From: Zygnema cylindricum
Taxonomy: Eukaryota > Streptophyta > Zygnematophyceae > Zygnematales > Zygnemataceae
Direction: 5' to 3'
Length of the DNA stretch: 64,000 nucleotides
NCBI GenBank assembly: GCA_037447655.1
Contig: JBBHKE010002529.1
Location: 1 to 64,000 of the forward strand
Below the pieces are notes generated by a model, which made no database searches, had not been told where the DNA came from, and saw only the letters and a program-made list of their open reading frames with translations. A program made the position numbers and the translations under genes. This document shows positions 21,585-32,760 of the stretch, in pieces (position 1 is the stretch's first letter; each line of letters begins with the position of its first letter).

Positions 21585-22560
21585 TCATTCCACTTTTTGC
21601 CTGAACTCTATAGGGGTGGCACTCCCCTTTGCCTCTGCCATGCCAAATCTTTCAAGTACATTTCCAATGGCCTCTCTCTGAGTGAGATAAATCACCTTTT
21701 GATTCTTATTTCTCTCTACCTGAATGCCTAGGATATACTCTGCCTTGCCTAAGTCCTTCATTTCAAACTTAGCATTCAGAGCTGCCTTTATTTTATTTAT
21801 CTTATTTATGGACTTACTAATAAACAACAAGTCTCTCACTTACACTTCTACATATATCACACCATCCTCTCCTTACATGACATAAACATAGTGATCTGAG
21901 CTGATCCTTGTGAAACTTAGACTGGTGAGAAACTCATTTAATTTCATATTCCATTGACGTGGAGCCTGCTTTAATCCATATAATGATTTCAGCAGTTTAC
22001 AAACTAGATTTTCCTTTCATTTTTCTACAAAACCTTTAAGTTTTTTCATATAAATTACCTCCTCTAAATCTCCATGCAAGAAAGTAGTTTTAACATCCAT
22101 TTGATGCAGCTCCATATTCTTCTCAATTGCAGTTAAAGACAACAAGACTCTGACAGTGGGAAACCTGACAACGAAGAGAAGGTTTCCTCATAGTCTATTC
22201 CATCTGTTTAACTAACGCCCTTTGCAACCAGGCGAGCTTTATACCGCTTAATGGTGTTGTCTAGGTTAAGCTTCACTTTGAAGACCCACTTGTAGCCAAT
22301 GGCATTTTGATCCAATGGAAGCTCCACAAGTTCCCACAGGTGAGCTTCCATAATCGACCTCATCTCATATTTTGTAGCTGCAATCCAGTGATCTTTTTTA
22401 GGAACATAAAATGCTTCCTTAATGGTAAAAGGCTATCGGTTCTTACAGAAAAATCGTATTGAACTTGTTCTCCCCTGAAGCGCGTACTCTTTCTTTTCCC
22501 CCCGAAAAATCTGAGGCTGGAACTGTTGGATCCTGACTTCAATTCTAAGGTCAAGGAAGA
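21585..22560 (-). pseudogene. Element G reverse transcriptase
   Basis: Read on the minus strand, 21,585-21,839 gives the end of the RT domain (RDLLFISKSINKINKIKAAL, then KDLGKAEYILGIQVERN). The YVDD position has decayed to V-R-D at the frame start. Farther upstream, near 22,110-22,300, phrases corresponding to MDVKTTFLHGDLEE, KWVFKVKLNL and FAVVRFPTV-like sequence occur in broken frames. Function lost. Confidence 0.78.
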
Positions 22561-22751
22561 TTAGTGTTAGCCGCTCTTTCCTGTTCAGTAGGTAATGGAG
22601 CTCCAGTATTTTGCACTCTAGGAGAAGGAGAAGTAGCAGCTGCAGATGACTCAAAAGGAACCTGATCTAAAATAACATATTCTTGCTGTTTTTCTTTCTT
22701 ATCACTTTCATCCATACTAAATACATCTATAGACTCACTCTCATCTTTCAC

Positions 22752-23480
22752 CTAAATAATTCTGGCAATCTGGATGGTATGTTTCTGTGGGCAATGAACT
22801 TTGTATCCTACAGATTCATCATCATATCCCATGAGGATTCCAGGTTTGGACTTTGGACTTAGTTTCCAGTTTGGTAAATTATCTAATATAAAGCATTTAC
22901 TACCAAAAACTCTGAAGTGACTGACATCTGGTTTTATACCAGTCCACACTTCATAAGGTGTCTTTCCTTCAACAAATCTTATTTCTAATCTGTTTTTTAT
23001 ATAGGCTGCAGTTTGATAGGCTTCAGCCCAAAATTTAGTTTCTACTCCCTTATCTGCCATCATAGATTTAACACTCTCAGTTAGAGTTCTATACAACCTT
23101 TTTTGAGACTCCACCCCGCTCAAGTGTATATGGAAAATTAAACTGATGAGAAATACCATTTTCCTTTAAAGAAGCACCAAATTCATTGGAAGTATGTTCA
23201 CTTCCGTTATCAGATCTTAGAAAGAAAATTAATTTGTCGTGAAGCTTTTCTGCCCAGATTCGAAAGTGTTGAAAGTGAGTGAAGACCTCCTTTTTCTCCT
23301 TCATGAAATAAAACCGGCTTAATCTGGAGAAGTCATCTGTAAATGTAACAAAGTATTTGCTACCCGCCACAGATGGTATTTTGGAGGGTACCCACACATT
23401 TGAATGAATGAGTTCCAAGAGTTTAGTTGCTCTTAAATTTGCAACTTAAGGTAAAGGAAGTTTATGAAGCTTACCCAAAA
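22752..23480 (-). pseudogene. Element G integrase
   Basis: Two overlapping minus-strand frames (23,089-23,418 and 22,752-23,159). The first catalytic Asp position reads HSNVW (Asp to Asn), the second is intact in RSDNGSEHTSNEF, and the usual NGVSER is degraded to GGVSKK, losing the Glu. The second frame carries FWAEAYQTAAYIKNR and TPYEVWTGIKPDVSHFRVFG, the conserved region after the core. A frameshift joins the two. Inactive. Confidence 0.85.
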
Positions 23481-23488
23481 CACATTCA

Positions 23489-23995
23489 TCACAAATACAT
23501 GATTGCAAATACATGACCAAGTTTAACTCCTACCATATCATTCTTTACCATTTTTTCAAGTTTGTCCATATGAACATGACCCAATCTCTTATGCCACAAA
23601 ACATTATCACATAAGACATTGGAATAAGCAAAAAAATATGTATTTACCAGGTCTATCCGGTACAAGCTGTATGGGCCTCTAGTTCCCATTACAGCTACCC
23701 TTCTCTCCTTGCTGACTATTTTTTTTCCTTGCTTCTAAAGTTTTACAAATCCTCTACTTTCTACAACTGATGTAGAAAACAAGTATTTTTTAAACTAAGA
23801 GACATATAACACATCATAGAGAGTTATAGGGACTGCCTGTCTTTCTATCTCACACATAACTTTCTATCTCACACATAAGGATGACAGTCCTTTGAGCTTT
23901 TGCTTCAACTGTGGCACCACAAGCATAGTAGATATGTCTAGTTGGGATAAGTTGCAGATCTGTGAAGGAAGCCTTGTTCCAACACATATGAGAAG
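23489..23995 (-). pseudogene. Element G protease and GAG-pre-integrase
   Basis: On the minus strand, GWIMDSASSSHMCWNKASF (near 23,990) corresponds to the copia protease active region; the usual D-S-G is D-S-A. The region down to 23,489 includes LWHKRLGHVHMDKLEKMVKN, the GAG-pre-integrase motif. Several stops interrupt it. Confidence 0.75.
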
Positions 23996-24915
23996 AGCTT
24001 GCGGAGTCCATGATCCATCCATGGTCTTTGTCTACCTACATCAGTTTTGCAAGAGCGAAGAACTCTTTGTCGTCAATTTTTGGAAAACTAACAACATCTT
24101 GCGCATTTCCCTTGTTGGCCGTCTCCAGCTCCGGTGTGTCAGCTGAAAACGCCTCAATTTTGGAAGAAAGTTTTGGTGGTGTAAAAGGTGACCTTTGTGG
24201 TGTGTAGATCTCTTTCCGCTTTCATCCATTTCTGAACAGACCTGTATCACAAGCTTTGAGAATTTTAGGACATTGTTTGTAGAGACGTCCTTGACTATAA
24301 CAATAGACACACTTGTTGTAGGATTGAAAACCTTGATAACCCTAAGATCTGTTTCCTTGATACTGAGCATTAAAGGCTGCAGAAGAATTTCTTGGATTAA
24401 GGACAATAATTGTGGATTCTTCTTCTAGCACTAGTTTTATAGCTGCTGCTAGATTCCAGACTGACTTATCCAATTTTTTCAAATTTGATGAGGCTCTTTT
24501 ATATTCTTCGAAAGACCTTGCATTAGAATCATATCCTGATGATAAGGAGAGAAGTTTCCCCCTACACATGCATTGTTTGTCAATAAAAGCCGAAGTCCGT
24601 TACAATATTCTGCCATACTACCACCCGTATACCTATAGTCTCAAATGTTCCCTAGTGTTATAATCTCATGTTGAGCATTAACTTTCAAATAGATAGTTTC
24701 AGTGAAGTCCAAATTTCTGATGCCTTTTTCATCTTAATATGTGACATAAGTAAATCCTCTAAAATCATTAACTTTAAGAGATGCAAAGCCTGTTTGTTTT
24801 TCCCACCATAAGATGCATTAGTTTCAGCAAGACTGCTATCAATTACATCAAACAGGTTCATCTGAGTAAAATATGACTCAATCAAACCAGACCAATATAC
24901 ATGAGGGCCAGCCAA
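23996..24915 (-). pseudogene. Element G gag
   Basis: Starts just inside the 5' LTR. The frame 24,685-24,915 contains YWSGLIESYFTQMNLFDVID and LLMSHIKMKKASEIWTSL, matching the Z gag at 27,772. A later frame (24,342-24,569) covers the C-terminal half (LKKLDKSVWNLAAAIKL). A CVYCYSQGRLYKQC zinc knuckle with the His lost lies near 24,250-24,300. Stops and shifts break it into at least three frames. Confidence 0.75.
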
Positions 24916-24922
24916 AACCTAA

Positions 24923-25796
24923 TGTTCTGTGGATACAACACCCACTGAAGATTAGGCAGGAGTAGTCATCACATAATTAAAAGAAGTAAGAAGCTCTCTT
25001 AGATGAACTGGAAAAATACAACTTTGGAAGATAGCCAAAGACAAGTTAGGAAACCAAATGGCCTACAAATCTGACACAATGCAAATATTACAAAGAGGAA
25101 CACAAATGAAAATTTACACAAAAAATTTGCTCACAAATCTGAGAGAAACTCTCAGTCAAAAGATATCCAAATGCTAAAGCAAAGTTTGATATAACAAGTT
25201 CATAACTTATGAAATGGTTAAGTCCTATACTTATACCAAAAAAATCTATCTTTATGAAGAATAGCAGCCACTCACTATTCTAACCAAAGTAAGAAGGCAT
25301 ATCAGCCATGCATTATTTATATATATTACAGCTAAGGAGGATACCTAAATATTTCAAGTTATGTCATATAGAATGAATCTAATCTAAGTCCTTAATCAAA
25401 CAAAACACGCCTATGGACAAAACATGGATATGTTATGTCACACTATACTGTACAAAAACACGTCGGATAATCATAGACGTGGTCGCGGCTGACCTACGTC
25501 GGTTGGCAGCAAATATTCGCCGTCCATTTTTTGGGGGTTTCATCCAAGATGAAGCTTTGTGTGACAAATCGGTCTTCCATTGAATTTGAGTCGTAGAACC
25601 GAGTCTTGCGGAGTGTCTCATCTAAGTTTGATGACACGTGTCCCGTTAATGTGATACATAGTGTACTCCCTCACTGTTTACTGTCACACTAATTCTTGTA
25701 AATATTGGACCAGGCTTCCACATAATAAACTAAGCACCTAGAGGACACTCCCCTCACATAGGATTCTTAGTGAGGACTAAAGCTTTCAAAACAACA
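24923..25796 (-). repeat. Element G 5' LTR (874 bp)
   Basis: The partner of 19,889-20,834. It is bounded by TG...CA-type ends (forward TGTTCTG... ...CAAAACAACA). The flanking right sequence is AAAATACTG. Confidence 0.85.
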
Positions 25797-27771
25797 AAAA
25801 TACTGTGTTGTAGTTAAGTGCATTATTTAATAGTGTTTCACTGAAGAGAGTAAGGCAAGTAGCAAATAGGGTTTTGGAATAACTTTGGGTACAGTGACGT
25901 ACAATTTTAGTACCTTGTCTCTTTATGGTACAGTACTACAGTGCCAGGTTTTAGCATCTGATTTGAGAGTAAGCAGTGGATACTCACTCTGTGTATAAAA
26001 TTTAGGACTTAGAGGAATTTTGATATCTAGTTTTGGGAATATGGAAAAATTAAAGGCATTTTTTGTTGTTCTTTGGTCTAAAATAGACCGCAGAAGCCCC
26101 CCAAAGTATCATGCAAAAAGCTAAGCGGAGCTAAGCCAATGAACAATCATTTAAAATGCATCCTCCATTTAACATACATGCATACACAGATGCAATCATT
26201 CATCCGCACACAGACAGAGCAAGCATGCGTACACAGACGCATGAAATCATCTAGGGTTCCATGGAATAGAAGCTTAATATATCTCCATCATCATAACAAA
26301 CCCTAAGACAATGCATGACATAACAAACATAACTAAGATTTGATGGAATAATCAACATAAACAAACCTTAGGATAACATCTAAGGTTTGATGGAATAATC
26401 AACATAAACAAACCCTAAGACAAATGCATTCATAATGCCTATCAAATAAACATAAAATTAACACATAAATAATAATAAATGAATGCATCACACATAAACA
26501 AATGTATAATCAAATAATCAATGTATCATTTAAATTCATGACCTAATCGGCAACCCTAAAATTCTACATCTTCGGTCCCTACTTTTCATGCTAAGCATTG
26601 ATAATTAATTCCTAACAAAGCTCATACCTATATATACACTTCTGAGCTGTAACGAATCGCTACATGTCAAAATAACCAACGTAACTTCCACTAAGTAGCA
26701 TTACACCATGAGAACTTATTACGACAAATAATCCTAGCTGTAAGTGTACACCTGAGAGTCGACCAATCATAAGAGTACACTTGTCTGCAAGTACGACATT
26801 TCACACATGCAAATTAAACTGCCGAAACCCTAAATGATCACCTAAATAAAATTGTCATAATAAATACTAAATTAATAATACACATAAGAGAAGACAATGT
26901 TATTTCAAATACTTTCACCGACGCGTCCGCAAATTCCGGCCGATAAATGACAGCTTGCTTAGTCACTTGTGGACAATACCACGTAGTGAACCGACATCAC
27001 AAAAGTACGGTCCACTTGATAACACGTCATCAAACAATGCCATTCCTTAAAAATATCGGCGGATGGCGTCCGCCCTCCACGTGTAGTTCGAACCACCTGC
27101 CGAAATGATGTTGTACCTTCAAAATCTTATTTGTACGAAAATCACGTCCATTGCAATAAATGCGGTTGTCGCAAATAAAGTACACTTGTCAAATAAGACG
27201 CTCCGTACTGTCAGCGTCCGTTTTAATAAATGTCGCATGTCGCATTATGTTCTGTACGGCCGGCGTACATTTTTTAAACATTTCGTACATTTAACATCGG
27301 ATGGCTTCTCGATCCGCCATCCATTTCCTAACTCATTCCGCACCACTCAACTTGTTCCTTACGTCACATTAATTTCACTCGTACACTAACTCCCCCAAAC
27401 TGCAAATCTGTTCAAAACTCCACAATACATCATGTAAAATATATACGCACGAAACGTCGCGTGCGCACCAAATTTCATGTACACACGCAAACATGCGCAT
27501 GCAGGTACGAAACTGAATGTTCAAAAACTTGCAAACTCTATATCTTATGGTTTACACGACCAATTGTATTGTAATTTTGGGAATTAATAGTGTGCAAGGT
27601 AATGTGTTTATATATTGAAATTATTTTTAATTAGACATGTGAGTATTATTCTGTAGTGTTTGGAAAAGTTGCGTTTAGTAGGATATTTGTTAGTTTCTGC
27701 TGAGAATCATATCTACTTCTACAACAACTGTTGTCGCTATAATTGTGCTAGTGGTCATATAACAACAGGTT
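25797..27771. other. No gene seen; AT-rich with short tandem duplication
   Basis: Nearly 2 kb between elements G and Z without a recognisable gene. At about 26,336-26,430 a unit of about 48 bp containing TTTGATGGAATAATCAACAT is tandemly duplicated. From about 26,900 the base composition shifts to many CGTAC-, CGTCC- and CGGCC-containing phrases, as in the lineage 1 LTRs. The stretch may contain the unrecognised 5' LTR and leader of Z. Confidence 0.5.
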
Positions 27772-28277
27772 ATGGGTCTTTCTTCAAGGATTCATATCTT
27801 TAACAGGCAAAAATATGCTCACTGGGTAAATATGGTTAAGTCATCATTTAAAACTGCAGGTTTGCTCGATATTCTGGATGGATCACTTGATGAAGTTGAT
27901 TCGACATGGGCGAAAAAGAATTCACAAGCTTGGGACACTGTGAAACTATGTCTTTCATATAACTTGGTCATGTCACAAATTAAAATGAAAAAGGCGATCG
28001 ACATATGGAAATCACCCAAGTCGTATTATGAAAAGGTGAATGTTCAAGAGGAACTCCTGTTGGCATGGAAGATTTAGGACTACAAATACTCGGGGGGAAC
28101 AATGGTAGAATATACAGATAACTTTAGAACTCTCATTCGAACATGCATCGACAGCGGAGGAATTGCAATTCTGTGTCCTCCATTGGACCACAAATACAGG
28201 AAGCCTCTAGATAGTATTTAACTAACCCACTTTAAGCCACAACCACTGCTGCCCAAAAAGGCAAACTAACAATTTGA
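27772..28277 (+). pseudogene. Copia fragment Z, gag N-terminal part
   Basis: The frame from 27,772 includes IHIFNRQKYAHWVNMVKSSF and VMSQIKMKKAIDIWKS, an N-terminal copia gag (UBN2-type) of the same lineage as element G. It stops at 28,077 but readable gag continues (YSGGTMVEYTDNFRTLIRTC). It is then cut at about 28,277 by a minus-strand LTR fragment. The rest of the element resumes near 29,450. Confidence 0.75.
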
Positions 28278-29166
28278 CTGCACCTGTGTGTAGCCTGGAC
28301 TCCCTTGAGTCTGTAGCAAAAAAAATCACTGAAAACAGCCAACCAGCCGATAAGTTATGAGTCGGCAAAGATGCCAACTTTATACAAATTCTCCAAGAGA
28401 GAGAGGTTCCTATCTACCAAAATTCTCTAAGTCCTAAATCCCTCTCACAAACCCTATCTATTGAAGTACGATCCAATCACATCACTGTAGAGTACAGAAA
28501 AGTACTATGGCCGATGTACTTTCTATACGGCCCATATACAGCAACGCCAATAGGTGGACGCGTGTCCACTTTTTACTTTTCCTTATGTTCGCCGGAATTC
28601 CTGCGACCAAATGTTATCCCTCTGCGTGGCGCCACATCACGCCACGTCCATAAACGCCAAAAATGACCATTCTGTGATATCGGCATTGATGTATGCCGTC
28701 GGATCCCATTCGATATTAAATGTCCGCCGTCGAAAACAAATGTCCGATTCATTTGTTTGCGTGCGAAATAATGTTCGCACTATATAATACTTGGTTCCAT
28801 GTTCTTTCGTTTGTAATTCCGTTAATCGAATTCATAGACGTAACATTGTTTAAATAAATATCAAACCTAATGTATCCTAACGGACTTCTACGATAGACTG
28901 GTTTAGAGCTAACGGCTAAGCCGCGCTCCACCGGTCGGAGGTTCGAGTCCTGCCGGACTCAACCTTTTGTTGAGAGTGACATAAGTCACTCTTTAGCCCT
29001 GCCTGCTTAAGCGAGGACAGCCATGGCTCAGCCACCCTCTCTATCCCTCAGTGACTACGACAAGTATGGTGGGAAGAGAGAGGAGGCGGAGGCAGGTTGT
29101 CCACCTTTTTCTATTTGTACTAAATTCAAACCTAGAAAATACCATATAAAAATAATAATTTCAACA
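28278..29166 (-). repeat. Solo LTR fragment, lineage 1, inside Z
   Basis: A minus-orientation LTR of the C/D/F family. It shares GGACTCCCTTGAGTC, the GCCACGTC-type block, the AGCCATGGCT hairpin region (about 29,020-29,090), and the terminal ...TTTCAACA. Its left (LTR 3') end is cut at 28,278, so it is shorter than the 1.04-1.18-kb intact LTRs. It carries the best pol III-like B box in the window (see 28,899-28,950). Confidence 0.75.
28899..28950 (+). promoter_or_regulatory. tRNA-like A and B box in LTR (antisense)
   Basis: TGGTTTAGAGC at 28,899-28,909 resembles a pol III A box. GGTTCGAGTCC at 28,940-28,950 is an exact tRNA B box, 30 nt away. They lie on the + strand, antisense to the LTR that holds them. 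I could not fold a clean cloverleaf, so this is a tRNA-like module and not a tRNA gene. Confidence 0.5.
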
Positions 29167-29167
29167 G

Positions 29168-29450
29168 GAATGAACAAGTATTTTGGGAGAGCGTCGACAC
29201 TAGCTTACACATGTCAATCATCAAACACAGAGACACTCATAATCAAATAGATAGAGTCGAAAGCAGACATATGGGAAAAATGTTCTGTACGAAACAATAA
29301 TTAATCGTTGATACGAATTAAGTCGACCGACGCGATTCAAGAAGGGACCACAAATGACTAAGCATATTGTAGAAACCCAAGTGCTCTCTATTTCAAAACC
29401 ACAATCTTCCTGACTTTTATGACCAACAAGGATCAATCAGCACCGAAATC
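29168..29450 (+). repeat. Dispersed repeat R1, copy 2
   Basis: Similar over its length to 19,560-19,850. It sits between the solo LTR and the resumed Z gag/protease. Its left edge coincides with the LTR end at 29,166. Confidence 0.65.
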
Positions 29451-30424
29451 ACTTTAACCACAATCAGATCCAGTTTAAAAAGCTTAAGCAGGGTCAAAAT
29501 AGACATTGTTCTACTCCATGTTTTTATTGTACACAACGTGGTCATGGATATAAATATTATTCTTAACTGAAAAATGTAAATGAAACAGGTTTATAAAGGC
29601 CGGGTTAACAACAATGTTAGTTTAACCAAGGCTTCATTGGAAACCAGGTTCAAAACAATTTAATGTTTTCTTCATATGCAACTCAAGAAGATGAGTCTTT
29701 GAGCTTCAATGAGCACGATGAATCGAAACTATTTGCTATGGCGGCAACAATGGAGGGCTCAAAAGATGCCGGATGGATCATGAACACCGGAGCATCGGCC
29801 CACAAGTGCAGGAACAAGGTGATTTTCATTAATCTGAAGGCTACACTTGCACAAAAAATATATTATGCCAGTGGCATAAGTGTTAAAACTACTGCTCAAG
29901 GTGATATTTCATTGCTGGTAGATGTAAGGGGGACATTAGCTGAGAGGACACTTCAAAATATTTTGTATATCCCTGAATTCAATAAGAATATTTTTTCTAC
30001 TTCACTAGTTGAAAGCAAAGGCTCTAAGGTCACCCTTAATGAGGGTAGGCAGGTTGTTAGCAAGCTAGGCAAGGTAGCAGTCACAACAACTAGAGATGAA
30101 AGCAAAATGTACTACATCGATATAGCTAATTCTAACGAAAATGATGTTCTCTTCTCCATTGTTATATTAAAATGAGTTATGGCATAAGAGACTAGGACAT
30201 GTTAATTATGATTGCTTGAGAAAAATGGTAAATGCTGGCAAACTAGAGGGTTTTTCTTTCTCAGATTAGCCGGTTAAAACTTGTGATGGGTTTTCTTTAG
30301 GTAAAATTCACACATAAGCGTTCCCTCAAGAATGAGAACATCGGTCAAAAAAGGTTCTACTGCTTATTAATTTTGATGTTTTAGGCTTATTAATTTTGAT
30401 GTTTTAGGCCCTGTTCACGTTCCA
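29451..30424 (+). pseudogene. Copia fragment Z, zinc knuckle, protease, integrase start
   Basis: A knuckle remnant CFYCTQRGHGYKYYS (about 29,520-29,560) has the last Cys as Tyr or Ser. An open 170-aa frame (29,663-30,175) is the protease region: GWIMNTGASAHKCRNK has Asn where the active-site Asp should be. After a stop, HKRLGHVNYDCLRKM and DVLGPVHVP fit GAG-pre-integrase and the integrase start. A 23-bp direct duplication lies at 30,361-30,406. The fragment is cut at about 30,424 by the LTR of element C. Confidence 0.78.
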
Positions 30425-30630
30425 TATAACTCACTACTCAGGGGAGCAATTTCATAGATTCTTTTTGCTATCGACTTAGGGGAGTCCTACCTTTGTAAGA
30501 AAGAGGTGATTAAACTTTTTTTCTGCCAAGGTGGCAATTATTTTTGCTGAAACACAAAGTGGTCAGGGATATCTTAGTGGCTTTTTGTGAGCTCATTACT
30601 CTGAGGGCCAATGGAGGTCTCGGAGTTGCA
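30425..30630 (+). repeat. Element C 5' LTR, last 206 bp
   Basis: Aligns with 35,822-36,029: ACTCAGGGGAGCAA, GATTCTTTTTGCTATCGAC and CCAATGGAGGTCTCGGAGTT are shared. It ends TTGCA at 30,630, four bases before the TGGGCCCATCC that would serve as primer-binding site. The left part of the LTR is missing. Confidence 0.78.
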
Positions 30631-31735
30631 CGTAATGGGCCCATCCTCTACAGTGCCTATATTTAATGGAACTAGCTTCATATACTAAAAAATTATGATG
30701 AAAGGAGCTATATTTGAGAAAAAGTTTTGGGGAATAGTGAGTGGACGAGTGAGGTGTCCATCCAGTCTTAGGTGCCTCTAAGGTTTAGAGGAAGCAGATT
30801 CACTAGAGATGTTGATCTATCTCCAACGCAGGAGACAAAAGAAGGGGAGGTGGTGGAGAAAGGAAAGGAGAAAGAGACGGTCACGCCAGTAGCAACCGGT
30901 ATGGCATTCATGTCACTTACTCTAAGGAACGAGGAGAATGATACTCATACTTGGGACTACAACAATATGGCGGCAAAGCACCTCATCTTCTGTCATCTTA
31001 CTCAAGGGCTTGCATCTCTTGATTTGTAAGTAGGGAGGTCATCCGATATTTGGGTGCCTCTCATACAGATGTACCAAAGTGGTACGATTCAACAACAGCA
31101 GTTGGCTGATCAGAAAATGATGCATATGTATACAAGGGGGCGAAGATGTTGGATTTTTGTAATGAGCTCGCAACACTTTTCATGGAGATAGATTGTTAAG
31201 GAGAGGTTGAAACTGAAAAGATGAAGGTTAAGTGCTTGTTTATGAAGTTACCATATGAGTTTGAGAACATAGTCAACCGTGTGCAAGACTTGCCTGACTC
31301 TAGGTGGATATAGAATTCAGTGGTAAGGATGATTCTCGTTCGAGAGAATACGATTGAAATCCGAAGGGGAGCAAAGAGTGGGCAAGCTTTAGCAGCTGAG
31401 ACCGATTGGAGGATCAATGATTCCAAAAAACCGGCTCAAAATTATAGGGGGGGGGGCTAGAAAAATCAGACCAACGAGTTCGGAAAGAGGGTTTCGAAGG
31501 GTTTGTGTCATTTTTGTAAGAAATCAAGGCACTATATGGCAGAGTGCACTAAGTTAACCGAGCTACGGTTAAAAGAGGGGCAAACCGGTGGAACCCCAAG
31601 AGGAAAGAAAAAGGCCCTTGTGACATAAGTACATGAGGCCGAATCCGAGGACAAGAACGATGAGCTCCTAATGGATCAGGAGTTGGAGGCAAAAAACGAG
31701 GTCGAAATTCCACGAAAGCATAAATGTGCTTTCAC
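30611..31735 (+). pseudogene. Element C gag
   Basis: The frame from ATG 30,611 reads MEVSELHVMGPSSTVPIFNG before a stop at the conserved W. It continues in other frames (30,772-31,029: DTHTWDYNNMAAKHLIFCHL), then MKLPYEFENIVNRVQDLPDS near 31,240. An intact zinc knuckle CHFCKKSRHYMAEC lies at 31,506-31,547, followed by an acidic linker. It would form the particle shell; here it needs at least three repairs. The start codon lies inside the LTR-homologous part. Confidence 0.8.
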
Positions 31736-32760
31736 AGGATTCAAAGTTGAAGCAAGCTAGATTGTAGATTCAGGTGACTCCATGCACGTGTGTTTGGATA
31801 GATACTTGTTCACTTAGATAAAAAAAAATTCCAGCGTAAAGATAGAGAACAGGGATGGGAGGATAGTTAATACTACACTTGTAGGGTCGGTAGATTTGAA
31901 AGTGTTCGTAGAAGGAAATACATCCATAGTTACATTCTTCAATGTATTATTTATTCCAGAGCAGAAGAAAAACCCCATCTCTTCATCTGTATTAGATGAT
32001 AAGGGTTTTGATACTACCATTGGGAAAAGAGTCTTTACTGCAAGTATTAAGATGGAAGTTTATTTCACTGCTAAAAAAGGTAGCCAAGGGATGTTTAGCC
32101 TAATTTTAAGCAATGAAAAGAAGAAACTTTATTATGCTAGTGTTCATGATACAATGTTGTGGTATAAGAGGCTTAAGCATGTGAATCTAGAAAAGTTAAG
32201 AGATATGAAAAAGATGGGAGTAGTGGAAGGGATTCAGTTCGGTGAGAGTGAGAGTCTAATTGATTATATTGCATGTGCTCAAGGTAAAAAACACAGGTTA
32301 CCCTTTCCAAAAACTGCCACATATAAGGGAGAAAAGATTGTATATTTAGTACACACAGATATTTGGGGATCGGCCAAAGTGCCTTCACCAGGGAGGAAGA
32401 GATTTATGATGAGTATCATTGATGATTGGTCTAGGTATTCCAAGGTGTGTTTTTTGAAAAATAAGTCATTAGCTCAGGAATATTTTAGACATTATAAAGC
32501 ATGGAGTGAAAAACACCATAAAGCCTCAACCAAGAGAGTAAAGAGTGACAATAGTGGAGAGTATACCTCTAAACAGTTTGAGGATTATTTGAGGGAAGAT
32601 GGAGTCCAACACCAAAAGAAAGTAAGAAAAAACCTGGACCATAATGGGGTAGCTAAAAGATTAAATAGGACACTAAGTTATAGTCTTGAAGTATGTTGTC
32701 GGAGAAAGAAAGAATTGGAGGAAAAAGGTTTTGGGCTAAACAATGAACTGTGCTAAATAC
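31736..32760 (+). pseudogene. Element C protease, GAG-pre-integrase, integrase
   Basis: The protease motif IVDSGDSMHVC lies near 31,761, then a stop, then a long 286-aa open frame (31,896-32,756). That frame holds LWYKRLKHVNLEKLR (His of the usual GHVN changed), CAQGKKHRLPFPK, VHTDIWGSAKVPS (first Asp), DDWSRYSK, and SDNSGEYTSKQFEDYLRED (second Asp). HNGVAKRLNRT has Lys where the catalytic Glu should be. So even this longest frame encodes an inactive integrase. Confidence 0.88.

Larger units (their letters stand above)
19889..25796 (-). mobile_element. Copia element G, lineage 2, with both LTRs
   Basis: A minus-strand copia with LTRs at 24,923-25,796 (5') and 19,889-20,834 (3') and internal gag-protease-integrase-RT-RNase H in the expected order. 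The LTRs start TGTTGTTTT and end AGAACA on the minus strand. A purine-rich tract (CTTAGGGGAG on the minus strand) sits next to the 3' LTR at 20,835. No matching 5-bp target duplication is seen (ACGGT at left, AAAAT at right), so the flanks may have been rearranged. All frames are interrupted. It is distinct from lineage 1 by LTR and gag, and related to fragments Z and I. Confidence 0.88.

Noticed and set aside
19884-25801. Target duplication for element G
   Set aside because: The 5-bp flanks (ACGGT and AAAAT) do not match, so none is claimed.
28880-28970. A functional tRNA gene
   Set aside because: The B box is perfect but acceptor and anticodon stems could not be built; kept only as a tRNA-like module.
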